35,056 bases of DNA from Mycobacterium helveticum (GCF_007714205.1 NZ_VMQU01000052.1:1-35056); one strand, 5' to 3'. Counted from the first letter of the stretch, positions 22,493 through 32,455 are shown. Made by a program: numbers and translations. The notes: generated by a model from the letters alone, not told the origin.

Positions 22493-24330
22493 AGCCGTAT
22501 CCCTTCAGCGCGATCGTCGGGCACGACCAACTGCGGCTCGCCCTGCTGCTGTGTGCCGTGCGGCCGGAGATCGGCGGGGCGCTCATCCGCGGCGAAAAGG
22601 GGACGGCCAAGTCGACCGCCGTGCGCGGGCTTGCCGCGCTGCTGTCCGCCGCGACCGGGAGCCAGCGGGCGGGCCTGGTCGAGATGCCGCTCGGCGCAAC
22701 CGAAGACCGGGTGATCGGTTCGCTGGACCTGCAGCGGGTGCTGCGCGACGGAGAGCACGCCTTCTCGCCGGGCCTGCTGGCGCGCGCCCACGGCGGCGTC
22801 CTCTACGTCGACGAGGTCAACCTGCTGCACGATCACCTGGTCGACGTGCTGCTCGACGCCGCGGCGATGGGCCGGGTGCATGTCGAACGCGACGGCATCT
22901 CCCATTCCTACGAGGCGCGGTTCGTGCTGATCGGCACGATGAACCCCGAGGAGGGCGAGCTGCGCCCGCAGTTGCTGGACCGGTTCGGTCTGACCGTGGA
23001 CGTGCACGCCTCCCGCGATGTCGACGTCCGGGTGGACGTGATCCGGCAGCGGATGGCCTACGAGGCCGACCCCGATGCCTTCGCCGAGCGCTACGCCGGC
23101 GCCGACGCCGAGCTGGCCCGGCGGATCGCGGCCGCGCGCGCCCTGGTCGACGACGTGGTGTTGCCGGACAACGAGTTACGCCGTATCGCGGCGCTGTGTG
23201 CGGCGTTCGGCGTCGACGGCATGCGGGCCGACCTGGTGCTGGCCCGCACCGCGGTGGCCCACGCCGCCTGGCGTGGGGCGGCCACCGTCGAGGAAGCCGA
23301 CATCCGGATCGCGGCCGAGTTGGCGTTGCCGCACCGGCGCCGCCGCGACCCGTTCGACGACCCCGGCATCGAGCGCGAGCAACTCGACGCCGCACTGGCG
23401 CAGGCCGGCGACGAGGATCCCGAGCCGGACCCCGAACCGCCCGGCGGTGGGATGCTCGCGGACACGGAAAGCGCTGTGCAACAAAAGGATTCGTCGCCCC
23501 AACAGGATTCGTCGCGTCCGCGGCCCAGCGCGCCGCCGTCGCGGACCTTCCGGGCCCGCGCGCTGAGGGTTCCGGGGGTCGGTATCGGCGCCCCGGGACG
23601 GCGATCACGGGCTCGCAACGCCACCGGCGGCGTGATCGCGGCCACCGACGCCGGCGACACCGGCTCCGGTGCGCGGGGACTGCACCTGTTCGCGACGTTG
23701 CTGTCGGCCGCCGAGCACGGCGGTGCCGGGCCGCTGCGCCCACGGCCCGACGACGTTCGCCTGGCCGTGCGCGAAGGGCGCGAGGGCAATCTGGTGGTGT
23801 TCGTCGTCGACGCGTCCGGTTCGATGGCGGCCCGGGACCGCATGGCCGCGGTCAGCGGCGCCGCGCTGTCCCTGCTGCGGGACGCCTACCAGCGCCGCGA
23901 CAAGGTCGCGGTGATCACGTTCCGCCAACGGGAGGCCAGGCTGGTGCTGCCGCCGACGTCGTCGGCGCACATCGCCGGCCGGCGGCTGGCCCGATTCGAC
24001 ACCGGCGGCAAGACCCCGCTGGCCGAGGGCCTGCTGGCCGCGCGCGAACTGATCGTGCGGGAGCGTGCGCGCGACCGGACCCGGCGCGCCCTGGTGGTGG
24101 TCCTCACCGACGGGCGGGCCACTGGTGGGCCGGACCCGTTGGGCCGCACCCGGATCGCGGCGGCCCGGCTGGCCGCCGAGGGTGCGGCCGCGGTGGTCGT
24201 GGACTGCGAGACATCCTATGTGCGGCTGGGTTTGGCCGGGCAGCTGGCCCGCCGGCTCGGCGCGCCGGCCGTGCGGCTGGAGCAGTTGCACGCCGACCAC
24301 CTGACGCGCGCCGTGCGCAGCGTCGCCTGA
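22489..24330 (+). CDS. Mg/Co-chelatase-like AAA+ and von Willebrand factor A protein (ChlI-ChlD fusion)
   Basis: 613 residues, orthologue of Rv2850c. The N-terminal AAA+ ATPase domain has Walker [10 protein letters not shown] near residue 36 and Walker [12 protein letters not shown] Pro/Gln/Ser-rich acidic linker spans about residues 305-375. The C-terminal von Willebrand A domain has a MIDAS motif ([11 protein letters not shown]) and [11 protein letters not shown]. Such ChlI/ChlD proteins drive metal insertion into tetrapyrroles with a large CobN/ChlH-type subunit, which is not in this window. Mycobacteria make no chlorophyll, and cobO and cobB follow directly, so cobalt insertion for cobalamin is the likeliest role. 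The GTG start overlaps the GNAT stop. Confidence 0.92.
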   Translation: MKPYPFSAIVGHDQLRLALLLCAVRPEIGGALIRGEKGTAKSTAVRGLAALLSAATGSQRAGLVEMPLGATEDRVIGSLDLQRVLRDGEHAFSPGLLARAHGGVLYVDEVNLLHDHLVDVLLDAAAMGRVHVERDGISHSYEARFVLIGTMNPEEGELRPQLLDRFGLTVDVHASRDVDVRVDVIRQRMAYEADPDAFAERYAGADAELARRIAAARALVDDVVLPDNELRRIAALCAAFGVDGMRADLVLARTAVAHAAWRGAATVEEADIRIAAELALPHRRRRDPFDDPGIEREQLDAALAQAGDEDPEPDPEPPGGGMLADTESAVQQKDSSPQQDSSRPRPSAPPSRTFRARALRVPGVGIGAPGRRSRARNATGGVIAATDAGDTGSGARGLHLFATLLSAAEHGGAGPLRPRPDDVRLAVREGREGNLVVFVVDASGSMAARDRMAAVSGAALSLLRDAYQRRDKVAVITFRQREARLVLPPTSSAHIAGRRLARFDTGGKTPLAEGLLAARELIVRERARDRTRRALVVVLTDGRATGGPDPLGRTRIAAARLAAEGAAAVVVDCETSYVRLGLAGQLARRLGAPAVRLEQLHADHLTRAVRSVA

Positions 24331-24353
24331 ACCACCGGAAGGTATTGCGCCCC

Positions 24354-24968
24354 ATGCCGCAGGGAACGCCACCGCAGGTCCCCGACGACGGCCTGACCAC
24401 CCGGGCCCGGCGCAACGCGCCGGTGCTGGCGGTGCACACCGGCGCGGGTAAGGGAAAGTCCACCGCCGCGTTCGGGATGGCCCTGCGCGCCTGGAACGCC
24501 GGCCTGGACGTCGCCGTCTTCCAGTTCGTCAAGAGCGCCAAGTGGAAAGTGGGCGAGGAGGCGGCCTTTCAGCGGCTCGGCGAGCTGCACGAGCAGCAGG
24601 GGATCGGCGGCGCCGTCGAGTGGCACAAGATGGGTGCGGGCTGGTCCTGGACGCGCAAGCAGGGCAGCGACGTCGACCACGCCGCCGCGGCGGCCGACGG
24701 GTGGGCCGAGATCGCCCGGCGGCTGGCCGGCCAGCGGCACGACTTCTATGTGCTCGACGAGTTCACCTATCCGCTGAGGTGGGGCTGGATCGACGTCGAC
24801 ACCGTCGTCGATGCGCTGCTGGGGCGGCCCGGTTGTCAGCACGTGGTGATCACCGGGCGCGACGCCCCGCCGCGGCTGGTCGAGGCGGCCGACCTGGTCA
24901 CCGAGATGGCCAAGGTCAAGCATCCGATGGACGTGGGGCGCAAGGGACAGAAGGGCATCGAATGGTGA
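24354..24968 (+). CDS. cobO: Cob(I)yrinic acid a,c-diamide adenosyltransferase
   Basis: 204 residues. Transfers the 5'-deoxyadenosyl group of ATP to the cobalt of corrinoids in cobalamin synthesis. The P-loop HTGAGKGKSTAAFGMALRAW lies at about residues 28-47, followed by VFQFVKSAKWKVGE and VLDEFTYPLRWGW, all typical of CobO/BtuR. The ATG at 24354 is 23 bases after the chelatase stop, with GGAAGG upstream. The product feeds the same pathway as the following cobB. Confidence 0.97.
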   Translation: MPQGTPPQVPDDGLTTRARRNAPVLAVHTGAGKGKSTAAFGMALRAWNAGLDVAVFQFVKSAKWKVGEEAAFQRLGELHEQQGIGGAVEWHKMGAGWSWTRKQGSDVDHAAAAADGWAEIARRLAGQRHDFYVLDEFTYPLRWGWIDVDTVVDALLGRPGCQHVVITGRDAPPRLVEAADLVTEMAKVKHPMDVGRKGQKGIEW

Positions 24969-24987
24969 GCCGGCGCCTCCCCTGCGT

Positions 24988-25049
24988 CGCGAGCGTGCGT
25001 GTCGGTACGACGACACGCCGTGCGACGCGTCATTTCGGGCGCGCTCGCG
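24988..25049. repeat. Nested palindromic element between cobO and cobB
   Basis: Outer arms CGCGAGCG (24988-24995) and CGCTCGCG (25042-25049) pair perfectly over 8 bases; inside, GTGTCG (24999-25004) and CGACAC (25011-25016) form a second perfect 6-bp stem. I recall similar CGAGCGTGCGTGTC...CGCTCGCG elements between genes in other mycobacteria, so this may be a dispersed palindromic repeat. It ends 9 bases before the cobB ATG and would lie in its leader. Confidence 0.6.
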
Positions 25050-25058
25050 GGTGAGGCC

Positions 25059-26453
25059 ATGACCCCGGTACCGGCCGTCGTGATCGCCGCGCCCGCCTCG
25101 GGCAGCGGAAAGACCACGGTGGCAACCGGTCTGGTGGGGGCGCTGCGCCAGGCCGGGCATGCCGTCGCGCCGTTCAAGGTTGGCCCGGACTTCATCGACC
25201 CCGGGTATCACGGCCTGGCCGCCGGCCGGCCCGGCCGCAATCTGGATCCGGTGCTGGTCGGCGAGCGGTTGATCGGCCCCCTGTACGCCCACGGCGCCGC
25301 CGGCGCGGACGTCGCCGTGGTCGAGGGCGTGATGGGGCTGTTCGACGGCCGGATCGCTCCCGGTGCGATGACACCGGCGGCGGGATCCACCGCCCACGTC
25401 GCCGGGCTGCTGGGCGCCCCGGTGGTCCTGGTGGTCGACTCGCGCGGCCAGAGCCACAGCGTCGCCGCCCTCTTGCACGGGTTCGCGACCTTCGACACCG
25501 CGACCCGGGTCGCCGGAGTGATCCTCAACCGCGTCGGGTCGCCCAGGCACGAGCAGGTGCTGCGCCAGGCCTGCGAGCAGGCCGGTGTTCCGGTGTTCGG
25601 GGCGATTCCGCGCACCGCCGAGCTGGAGGTGCCGACGAGGTACCTGGGTCTGGTCACCGCCGTCGAGTACGGCCGCCGCGCGCAGACCGCCATCGAGGCG
25701 ATGACCGGCCTGGTCGGCCGCCACGTCGACCTGGCCGCCGTCGTTGCGGCCGCCCGCAGCCGTCCCGCCGGCCCGGCGTGGGATCCCGCGGCGGCGGTGG
25801 GGGAGGTCCCGGCCGAGCCCACCCCCGGGCGCCCGGCCACCGTCGCGATGGCGGCGGGCAAGGCGTTCAGCTTCAGCTACGCCGAGCACGCCGAGCTGCT
25901 GCGCGCCGCCGGCGCGCAGGTGGCCGAGTTCGACCCGCTCGTCGACCCGCTGCCCGACGGCACCGACGCGGTGGTGCTGCCCGGCGGCTTTCCCGAACAG
26001 TTCACCGCCGAACTGGCGGCCAACGACCTCGTTCGCCGCCAGATCAGCCAGCTCGCGGCTACCGGCGCGCCGGTGCACGCGGAGTGCGCCGGGCTGATCT
26101 ACCTGGCCTCCGAGCTCGACGGGCACCCCATGTGCGGGGTGCTGAGCGGGTCGGCGCGGTTCACGCCGCGCCTCACGCTGGCGTACCGCGACGCCGTCGC
26201 GGTGGCCGACTCGCCCCTGTACCGCACGGGCATGCGGGTCGTCGGGCACGAATTCCACCGGACCGCGCTGAGCTACAGCCGCGACTACCCGCCGGCGTGG
26301 GCGTACCGGGGCGGCGGCGTGGACGGCATGCGGGACGGAGCCGTGCACGCCGGCGTCCATGCGTCCTACCTGCACACCCACCCGGCCGCGGCGCCGGACG
26401 CGATGGTGCGCTTCGTCGCCCACGCCGCCCGGCGCCCCGGCCGCCGGGCGTGA
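25059..26453 (+). CDS. cobB: Cobyrinic acid a,c-diamide synthase (CobB/CbiA)
   Basis: 464 residues. ATP- and glutamine-dependent amidation of the a and c side chains of cobyrinic (or hydrogenobyrinic) acid. The N-terminal dethiobiotin-synthetase-like ATPase has APASGSGKTT (residues 11-20) and FKVGPDFIDPGYH. The C-terminal class I glutaminase domain has PGGFPEQF and the nucleophile in HAECAGL (Cys343), then GHEFHRT. The ATG at 25059 matches the expected N-terminus; in-frame GTGs at 24999 and 25020 would put the palindromic element inside the coding region. The ribosome binding site is poor (GAGG at 25053-25056). Confidence 0.95.
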   Translation: MTPVPAVVIAAPASGSGKTTVATGLVGALRQAGHAVAPFKVGPDFIDPGYHGLAAGRPGRNLDPVLVGERLIGPLYAHGAAGADVAVVEGVMGLFDGRIAPGAMTPAAGSTAHVAGLLGAPVVLVVDSRGQSHSVAALLHGFATFDTATRVAGVILNRVGSPRHEQVLRQACEQAGVPVFGAIPRTAELEVPTRYLGLVTAVEYGRRAQTAIEAMTGLVGRHVDLAAVVAAARSRPAGPAWDPAAAVGEVPAEPTPGRPATVAMAAGKAFSFSYAEHAELLRAAGAQVAEFDPLVDPLPDGTDAVVLPGGFPEQFTAELAANDLVRRQISQLAATGAPVHAECAGLIYLASELDGHPMCGVLSGSARFTPRLTLAYRDAVAVADSPLYRTGMRVVGHEFHRTALSYSRDYPPAWAYRGGGVDGMRDGAVHAGVHASYLHTHPAAAPDAMVRFVAHAARRPGRRA

Positions 26454-26462
26454 GCCGGGCGG

Positions 26463-26554
26463 CGCCGCGCCCGGCTTCGCCGCGTCGGCGGTCGCCACTG
26501 GATCGATGGTGGTGACCCGCCGCGCCCGGCTTCGCCGCGTCGGCGGTCGCCACT
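26463..26554. repeat. 37-bp perfect direct repeat upstream of cysG
   Basis: The segment at 26463-26499 recurs unchanged at 26518-26554, giving a 55-bp period with an 18-bp spacer. Each copy runs from CGCCGCGCCCGG to GGTCGCCACT. The second copy ends at the first base of the putative cysG -10 box (TAAGCT). It looks like a minisatellite (MIRU/VNTR-like) with two copies. Confidence 0.93.
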
Positions 26555-26559
26555 AAGCT
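26554..26559 (+). promoter_or_regulatory. Putative leaderless promoter of cysG (-10 box)
   Basis: TAAGCT fits TANNNT and ends six bases before the GTG start, so the transcript would begin at or next to the start codon. There is no ribosome binding site. The -35 region falls within the second copy of the 37-bp repeat. Confidence 0.6.
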
Positions 26560-26565
26560 TGCCGG

Positions 26566-27783
26566 GTGTCCGAGAACCCGTACCTGGTCGGATTGCGGCT
26601 GGCCGGAAAGAAGGTCGTTGTGGTCGGCGGCGGGTCCGTCGCCCAGCGCCGGTTGCCCCTGCTCATAGCCAGCGGTGCGGACGTACACGTCGTCTCCCGC
26701 GCCGCCACCCCCGCCGTCGAGTCCATGAGCGGCGTCACGTTGTCGTTGCGGGATTACCGCGACGGGGACCTCGACGGTGCCTGGTACGCGATCGCGGCCA
26801 CCGACGACCCGGAGGTCAACGCGGCCGTCGTCGCCGAGGCGGAACGTCGCCGGGCCTTCTGCGTCCGCGCCGACATCGCCGTCGAGGGGACCGCCGTCAC
26901 GCCCGCGTCCTTCAGCTACGCGGGACTGTCGGTGGGGGTGCTCGCCGGCGGGGAGCACCGCCGGTCCGCGGCGATCCGGTCGGCGATCCGGGAGGCGCTG
27001 CAAAAGGGCGTGATCACGCTGGAGGGCTCGGCGAGCTCCGATGTCGTGCGCGGCGGCGTCGCGCTGGTCGGGGGCGGCCCGGGTGACCCCGAACTGATCA
27101 CCGTGCGCGGCCGCCGACTGCTCGCCCAGGCCGACGTGGTGGTCGCGGACCGGTTGGCGCCGCCGGAACTTCTGGCCGAGCTGTCGCCGCACGTGGAGAT
27201 CATCGACGCCGCCAAGATCCCGTACGGGCGGGCCATGGCCCAGGAGGCGATCAACGACGTCATGATCGAACGGGCTCGGGCCGGCAGCTTCGTGGTCCGC
27301 CTCAAGGGCGGGGATCCCTTCGTCTTCGCGCGCGGCTACGAGGAAGTGCTCGCCTGCGCCGACGCCGGGATTCCGGTGACGGTGGTGCCGGGTGTGACAA
27401 GTGCCATAGGCGTGCCGGCGCTGGCGGGCGTTCCGGTCACCCATCGCGCGATAAATCACGAGTTCGTGGTGGTCAGCGGCCATCTGCCACCCGGTCACCC
27501 CGAATCGTTAGTGAATTGGGACGCTTTGGCGGCATTGACCGGCACCATCGTTTTGCTGATGGCGGTCGAACGTATCGAACTCTTCGTCGATGCGCTGCTC
27601 AAAGGCGGCCGACCTGCGGATACGCCGGTCCTTGTCGTGCAGCACGGGACGACGGCAGCCCAGCAGACCTTACGGGCCGCTCTTGCCGACACGCCAGAGA
27701 AGATCCGTGCCGAAGGCGTCCGACCTCCGGCGATCATCGTTATCGGGGCCGTCGCCGCCTTCGGGGCTTTAAACGATTCTTAA
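26566..27783 (+). CDS. cysG: Bifunctional precorrin-2 dehydrogenase / uroporphyrinogen-III C-methyltransferase
   Basis: 405 residues. The N-terminal domain is a NAD-dependent precorrin-2 dehydrogenase/ferrochelatase-like Rossmann fold (VVVVGGGSVAQRR, residues 17-29). From about residue 166 the SAM-dependent SUMT domain follows (VALVGGGPGDPELITVRG, then VVRLKGGDPFVFARGYEE and VVPGVTSAIGVPALAGVPVTHR). It makes precorrin-2, shared by siroheme (for sulfite and nitrite reductases) and cobalamin, which links it to the upstream cobalamin genes. Orthologue of Rv2847c. Its TAA stop overlaps the -10 box proposed for efpA. Confidence 0.95.
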   Translation: MSENPYLVGLRLAGKKVVVVGGGSVAQRRLPLLIASGADVHVVSRAATPAVESMSGVTLSLRDYRDGDLDGAWYAIAATDDPEVNAAVVAEAERRRAFCVRADIAVEGTAVTPASFSYAGLSVGVLAGGEHRRSAAIRSAIREALQKGVITLEGSASSDVVRGGVALVGGGPGDPELITVRGRRLLAQADVVVADRLAPPELLAELSPHVEIIDAAKIPYGRAMAQEAINDVMIERARAGSFVVRLKGGDPFVFARGYEEVLACADAGIPVTVVPGVTSAIGVPALAGVPVTHRAINHEFVVVSGHLPPGHPESLVNWDALAALTGTIVLLMAVERIELFVDALLKGGRPADTPVLVVQHGTTAAQQTLRAALADTPEKIRAEGVRPPAIIVIGAVAAFGALNDS

Positions 27784-27786
27784 GAT
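27781..27786 (+). promoter_or_regulatory. Putative efpA -10 box overlapping the cysG stop
   Basis: TAAGAT (TANNNT) includes the cysG TAA stop and lies 19 bases before the efpA ATG. Directly downstream is TTACTGTAA, a perfect 9-bp palindrome, followed by GGTAACC; either could be an operator. The local AT-richness is unusual for this window. Confidence 0.45.
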
Positions 27787-27805
27787 TACTGTAAGGTAAC
27801 CCATT

Positions 27806-29398
27806 ATGACGGCTCTCAACGACTCCGAGCGAGCAGTCCGCAATTGGACATCTGCGCGCCCCGATCGTCCGGCCGCGGCTCGCGCGGAGCGTCCGGCAGA
27901 GACCGCCACCACGCGCATCAGCAGGTATTACCCTACGTGGCTGCCTTCGCGCCGCTTCATCGCGGCCGTCGTCGCGATCGGCGGCATGCAGCTGCTGGCG
28001 ACCATGGACAGCACCGTCGCCATCGTCGCGCTGCCCAAGATCCAGAACGAGCTCAGCCTGTCCGACGCGGGCCGGAGCTGGGTCATCACCGCCTACGTGC
28101 TCACCTTCGGCGGGTTGATGCTGCTCGGCGGCCGTCTCGGGGACACCATCGGGCGTAAGCGCACCTTCATCGTGGGCGTCGCGTTGTTCACCATCTCCTC
28201 GGTCCTGTGTGCCGTGGCCTGGGACGACGCGACGCTGGTCATCGCGCGGCTCTCGCAGGGTGTCGGCTCGGCCATCGCGTCGCCCACCGGCCTGGCGCTG
28301 GTGGCCACGACCTTCCCCAAGGGGCCGGCGCGCAACTTCGCCACCGCGGTGTTCGCCGCGATGACCGCGGTCGGGTCGGTGATGGGCCTGGTGGTCGGCG
28401 GGGCGCTGACGGAGTTGTCGTGGCGGCTGGCGTTCCTGGTGAACGTGCCGATCGGGCTGGTGATGATCTACCTGGCCCGCACCGCGCTGCGGGAGACCAA
28501 CAGGGAGCGGATGAAGCTCGACGCGGCGGGGGCCATGCTGGCCACCCTGGCCTGCACGGCGGCCGTCTTCGCCTTCTCGATGGGACCGGAAAAGGGCTGG
28601 ATCTCGATCACCACCATCGGTTCGGGGGCCGTGGCGATGGCCGCCGCGCTGGCTTTCGTCATCGTCGAGCGCACCGCCGAAAACCCTGTCGTCCCGTTCC
28701 GGCTCTTCCGCGACCGCAACCGCCTGGCCACCTTCACCGCGATCTTTTTGGCCGGCGGCGTCATGTTCACCCTGACGGTGTTGATCGGCCTCTACGTGCA
28801 GGACATCCTGGGCTACAGCGCGTTGCGCGCGGGCGTCGGCTTCATCCCGTTCGTGATCGCGATGGGCATCGGCCTGGGCGTCTCGTCGCAGCTGGTGTCG
28901 CGGTTCTCGCCGCGGATCGTGACGATCGCCGGCGGATACCTCCTGTTCCTCGCGATGCTGTACGGCTGGTGGTTCATGCACCGGGGCGCACCCTACTTTC
29001 CGAACCTGGTCATGCCGATCGTCATCGGCGGCATCGGCATCGGCATGGCCGTCGTCCCGCTGACACTGTCGGCCATCGCCGGCGTCGGCTTCGACCAGAT
29101 CGGCCCGGTATCGGCGGTCACACTGATGCTGCAGAGCCTGGGCGGGCCGCTGGTCCTGGCGGTCATCCAGGCCGTGATCACCTCACGCACGCTGTACCTC
29201 GGCGGCTCCACCGGCCCGGTCAAGTTCATGAACGACGCCCAGTTGCGGGCCCTCGACCACGGCTACACCTATGGCCTGCTGTGGGTGGCCGGAGCCTCGG
29301 TCATCGTCGGCGCGGTCGCGCTGTTCATCGGCTACACGCCCGAGCAGGTCGCCCAGGCGCAGGAAGTCAAGGAAGCGATGGACGCCGGGGAGCTGTAG
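27806..29398 (+). CDS. efpA: MFS efflux pump EfpA (DHA2/QacA family)
   Basis: 530-residue drug/proton antiporter with about 14 membrane helices. The N-terminal cytoplasmic tail of about 45 residues precedes the first helix ([27 protein letters not shown]). Visible family motifs are [13 protein letters not shown] (motif A) and LDSTVVNVAL-like [13 protein letters not shown] (DHA2 motif D1). The M. tuberculosis orthologue Rv2846c is induced by antimycobacterial drugs and reported as important for growth; the physiological substrate is debated (lipids have been proposed). The ATG is preceded by a GTAAGG stretch as a weak ribosome binding site. Confidence 0.96.
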   Translation: MTALNDSERAVRNWTSARPDRPAAARAERPAETATTRISRYYPTWLPSRRFIAAVVAIGGMQLLATMDSTVAIVALPKIQNELSLSDAGRSWVITAYVLTFGGLMLLGGRLGDTIGRKRTFIVGVALFTISSVLCAVAWDDATLVIARLSQGVGSAIASPTGLALVATTFPKGPARNFATAVFAAMTAVGSVMGLVVGGALTELSWRLAFLVNVPIGLVMIYLARTALRETNRERMKLDAAGAMLATLACTAAVFAFSMGPEKGWISITTIGSGAVAMAAALAFVIVERTAENPVVPFRLFRDRNRLATFTAIFLAGGVMFTLTVLIGLYVQDILGYSALRAGVGFIPFVIAMGIGLGVSSQLVSRFSPRIVTIAGGYLLFLAMLYGWWFMHRGAPYFPNLVMPIVIGGIGIGMAVVPLTLSAIAGVGFDQIGPVSAVTLMLQSLGGPLVLAVIQAVITSRTLYLGGSTGPVKFMNDAQLRALDHGYTYGLLWVAGASVIVGAVALFIGYTPEQVAQAQEVKEAMDAGEL

Positions 29399-29419
29399 TC
29401 CCTCGGCATCAGGATTGCG

Positions 29420-29437
29420 GCCGGCTGCGACGCCGGC
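29420..29437 (+). terminator. Possible hairpin downstream of efpA
   Basis: GCCGGC arms (29420-29425 and 29432-29437) with a six-base loop start 21 bases after the efpA stop. There is no U-tract, as is common for mycobacterial terminators, and the stem is short. The rest of the 172-bp gap to proS holds only the proS promoter. Confidence 0.25.
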
Positions 29438-29556
29438 ACCGCCCCCAGACTGCGCACAGCGTGCACCGTGTCGCCGCGCCGGTTTCAGTCTCGCGTGCCG
29501 CGCCGCCCGCCAGCGGTCCCCGCGCCCCGCATCGTCGCCGAATCCCCACTCACCAC

Positions 29557-29562
29557 TAGGCT
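29557..29562 (+). promoter_or_regulatory. Putative proS -10 box
   Basis: TAGGCT (TANNNT) ends eight bases before the GTG start of proS. The transcript would therefore have almost no leader, and no ribosome binding site is present. Confidence 0.55.
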
Positions 29563-29570
29563 GGCCCGCT

Positions 29571-31328
29571 GTGATCACCCGGATGTCCGAGCTGTTCCTG
29601 CGCACCCTGCGTGATGATCCCGCCGAGGCCGAGGTCCCCAGCCACAAGCTGCTGATCCGCGCCGGATACGTGCGCCCCGTCGCGCCCGGGCTGTACAGCT
29701 GGCTGCCCCTGGGCCTGCGGGTCCTGCGCAAGATCGAACGCGTCGTTCGCGACGAGATGAATGCGATAGGCGGCCAGGAGATCCTGTTCCCGGCCTTGCT
29801 GCCACGCGCGCCGTACGAGACGACGAACCGCTGGACCGAATACGGCGACGGCGTGTTCCGGCTTCAGGACCGCCGCGGCCACGACTACCTGCTGGGCCCG
29901 ACCCACGAGGAGCTGTTCGCCCTGACGGTCAAGGGCGAATACAACTCCTACAAGGACCTTCCGCTGGTGCTCTACCAGATCCAGAACAAGTACCGGGACG
30001 AGGCGCGGCCGCGGGCCGGCATCCTGCGCGTCCGGGAGTTCCTGATGAAGGACTCCTACTCCTTCGACGTCGACGACGCCGGCCTCAAGGCCGCCTATCA
30101 CGCGCACCGCGAGGCCTACCAGCGCATCTTCGCCCGGCTGCGGGTGCGCTACGTGATCGTGTCCGCGACGTCGGGGGCGATGGGCGGTAGCGCCTCCGAG
30201 GAGTTCCTGGCCGAGAGCCCGGTCGGCGAGGACACCTTCGTGCGGTGCCTGGAGTCCGGCTACGCGGCCAACGTCGAGGCCGTCGTCACCGCTCGCCCGG
30301 CGGCCCCGCCCGCGGACGTCGTGGCCGGCCTGCCCGAGGCGCAAGTCCACGACACCGGCGACACCCCGACCATCGCCAGCCTGGTGGAGTGGGCCAACAG
30401 CGCCGGGCTCGGCCGCACCATCACCGCGGCCGACACCCTGAAGAACGTCTTGCTCAAGGTCCGCGAGCCCGGTGGCGACTGGCAGCTGCTGGCCGTCGGG
30501 CTGCCCGGCGACCGCGAGGTCGACGACAAGCGGCTGGGCGCGGCCCTGGAACCCGCCGAGCACGCGATGCTCGACGACGCCGATTTCGCCAGGTACCCCT
30601 TCCTTGTGAAGGGTTATATAGGCCCGAAAGGGCTGCGCGACAACAAGGTTCGTTATCTGGTCGATCCGCGCGTGGTCGAGGGCACCAGCTGGATCACCGG
30701 GGCCGACGAGCCCGGCAAGCACGTGGTCGGCCTGGTGGCCGGCCGGGACTTCACCGCCGACGGCACCATCGAGGCCGCCGAGGTGCGAGACGGCGACCCG
30801 TCGCCCGACGGCGCGGGACCGCTGGTCTCCGCGCGGGGCATCGAGATCGGGCACATCTTCTCACTCGGCCGCAAATACACCGATGCCTTCACCGTCGACG
30901 TGCTCGGCGAGGACGGAAAGCCCGTGCGGGTGACGATGGGTTCCTACGGCATCGGGGTGTCGCGGCTGGTCGCCGTCATCGCCGAGCAGCACCACGACGA
31001 ACTCGGGCTGCGCTGGCCGTCGGCGGTGACGCCCTTCGACGTCCACCTGGTGATCGCCAACAAGGACGCCGGGGCCCGCACCGGGGCCACCGCGCTGGCC
31101 TCCGACCTCGACCGGCTGGGTGTCGAGGTGCTGCTCGACGACCGCCAGGCCTCACCCGGCGTGAAGTTCAAGGACGCCGAGTTGCTGGGCGTGCCCTGGA
31201 TCGTCGTCGTCGGGCGGGGCTGGGGCAACGGCGTGGTCGAGTTGCGCGACCGCTTCACCGGGCAGACCCGCGAGCTGGCCGCCGGCGAGTCGCTGGCCGC
31301 CGAGATCGCGGCGGTGCTGAACGCCTGA
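29571..31328 (+). CDS. proS: Prolyl-tRNA synthetase (bacterial type)
   Basis: 585 residues; charges tRNA-Pro. Class II synthetase of the bacterial ProS type with an inserted editing domain between motifs 2 and 3. Motif 2 ([17 protein letters not shown]) begins at residue 141; motif 3 ([12 protein letters not shown]) begins at residue 455; the C-terminal anticodon-binding domain follows ([11 protein letters not shown], then [21 protein letters not shown]). The editing domain contains [11 protein letters not shown] and KVRYLVD. Orthologue of Rv2845c. The GTG at 29571 follows a TAGGCT -10 box; MSELFLR four codons later is the alternative start. It ends 13 bases from the convergent ferritin-like gene. 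Confidence 0.97.
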   Translation: MITRMSELFLRTLRDDPAEAEVPSHKLLIRAGYVRPVAPGLYSWLPLGLRVLRKIERVVRDEMNAIGGQEILFPALLPRAPYETTNRWTEYGDGVFRLQDRRGHDYLLGPTHEELFALTVKGEYNSYKDLPLVLYQIQNKYRDEARPRAGILRVREFLMKDSYSFDVDDAGLKAAYHAHREAYQRIFARLRVRYVIVSATSGAMGGSASEEFLAESPVGEDTFVRCLESGYAANVEAVVTARPAAPPADVVAGLPEAQVHDTGDTPTIASLVEWANSAGLGRTITAADTLKNVLLKVREPGGDWQLLAVGLPGDREVDDKRLGAALEPAEHAMLDDADFARYPFLVKGYIGPKGLRDNKVRYLVDPRVVEGTSWITGADEPGKHVVGLVAGRDFTADGTIEAAEVRDGDPSPDGAGPLVSARGIEIGHIFSLGRKYTDAFTVDVLGEDGKPVRVTMGSYGIGVSRLVAVIAEQHHDELGLRWPSAVTPFDVHLVIANKDAGARTGATALASDLDRLGVEVLLDDRQASPGVKFKDAELLGVPWIVVVGRGWGNGVVELRDRFTGQTRELAAGESLAAEIAAVLNA

Positions 31329-31341
31329 GCGCGGGCGGCAG

Positions 31342-31833
31342 CTATTCGTCGCCGCCCGGGAAGGCCGTCGTGATGGGCCACGCGTTGAGCACCCGGTTCC
31401 ACCGGGCGGCCATCACGGCGCTTTGCGTCAGGGCCGTCGAGGCGAACGCACGGTCGTCCGCCGTCTCGGCGCGCTCGACGACCACCCGCCAGGCCGTCGC
31501 GCAGTCGTTCTCCATCCGCACCGCCAGGCGAGCCGCGTCCGCCGGGCTGGCCACCAGCATGGGCAACTGGTAGCCGGCCGCGGGGACCGGGGCGTTCACC
31601 TTGCGCGCATTGAGCATCGCGATGACGTCGTCGCGGCGCTGGCGGTGCTCGGCCAGGCCGTCTACCACCAGGTTGTTGACGCCGGGCGGCGACAGTGCCG
31701 ACACGATGCCGTAGCCGTAGACGGTCGAGTGTTCGACGGCGAGCGCGTCGCACAGTGCCGCGTCGTCGCCGTCCTTGCCGCTGGAGCCGGCCGGCGACCG
31801 CTTCGCCGTCGCGCGCGGCGTGGGCGTCGTCAC
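31342..31833 (-). CDS. DUF4439 ferritin-like protein (Rv2844-like)
   Basis: 163 residues, mostly helical. The pattern ALAVEHSTVYGYGIVSALS with later HRQRRDDVIAML resembles a ferritin-like four-helix bundle with Glu/His residues on two helices (ExxH-like AVEH and EHRQRR), the family I recall as DUF4439. Iron binding has not been shown. The GTG start (31831-31833) overlaps the stop of the lipoprotein gene as GTGA, so the two are translated together. Convergent to proS. Confidence 0.85.
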   Translation of the reverse strand: MTTPTPRATAKRSPAGSSGKDGDDAALCDALAVEHSTVYGYGIVSALSPPGVNNLVVDGLAEHRQRRDDVIAMLNARKVNAPVPAAGYQLPMLVASPADAARLAVRMENDCATAWRVVVERAETADDRAFASTALTQSAVMAARWNRVLNAWPITTAFPGGDE

Positions 31834-32366
31834 GGCGTCGGGCCCGCGGGGGCCAGCGCGACCGAGTAACTCGCGGTGCAACTCGCGGCGATGGAAGCGA
31901 GCAGTCCCGCCCGGTAGCCCGACGAGGTGGCCACCAGGCGGCCGGCGCTCTCGGCGGAGGCGCGCAGCGATTCGACCACGTCGGACAGCGGGGGCGGCGG
32001 CGGTGGCGGCGCCGCCTCGCCCGTCGGGCTGGGGCTGGCCGTCTCACTCGACGTCGTCGAGGTCGCACCCAACTTGGCGGAGGAACGCCAGATCTCCGCG
32101 GACAGGGCACGGGCATGCGCGGCGCGCTGGGTGGCGACTACGGCCAGCGCGGCGGCAACCTGGGGCGGGTTGCCGACGGCGGCCGCGGCGGCGCCGGCGA
32201 GCGCGCTGTCGTGCCGCGCCTGGTCCAACGGCCCGAACAGATCTTCGACGGCGGCGGGCTTGGGCGGGGGCTCGCCGCAGGCGGATACCACCACCCCGAG
32301 CGCGGCCAGGGCCGCGCCGCCGGCAAGCACACCCCGCCTGTTGGTAACCGGTGATGCGCTGGGCAC
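31830..32366 (-). CDS. Predicted lipoprotein (Rv2843-like)
   Basis: 178 residues. The N-terminus is a typical lipoprotein signal: twin Arg (NRR), a hydrophobic stretch [16 protein letters not shown] and lipobox VSAC near residue 30, so the mature protein should be lipid-anchored outside the cytoplasmic membrane; [14 protein letters not shown] may also be a Tat signal. The mature part is Ala-rich and helical, with a Pro run (eight in a row) after a Ser/Thr-rich linker. Function unknown. The ferritin-like partner has no signal of its own, so the two products may end up in different compartments. Confidence 0.85.
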   Translation of the reverse strand: MPSASPVTNRRGVLAGGAALAALGVVVSACGEPPPKPAAVEDLFGPLDQARHDSALAGAAAAAVGNPPQVAAALAVVATQRAAHARALSAEIWRSSAKLGATSTTSSETASPSPTGEAAPPPPPPPLSDVVESLRASAESAGRLVATSSGYRAGLLASIAASCTASYSVALAPAGPTP

Positions 32367-32449
32367 AGCAACATCCTGCCATTGGTCTGCGGTTGACCGG
32401 TGTCAGGACCTTGACCAGGCGATCACGCCGTCACCCGCGATCCCTGGCG

Positions 32450-32455
32450 TATCGT
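32450..32455 (+). promoter_or_regulatory. Putative rimP operon -10 box
   Basis: TATCGT fits TANNNT and lies 89 bases before the rimP GTG. No convincing -35 is present at 16-18 bases. The 178-bp gap between the divergent lipoprotein gene and rimP otherwise holds only the rimP ribosome binding site GAGGAG (32533-32538). Confidence 0.4.

Noticed and set aside
22284..24353. Upstream extension of cobO in the same frame through the chelatase gene
   Set aside because: The frame is open but reads as Arg/Ala-rich shadow; the CobO domain starts only at the ATG at 24354, after a good ribosome binding site.
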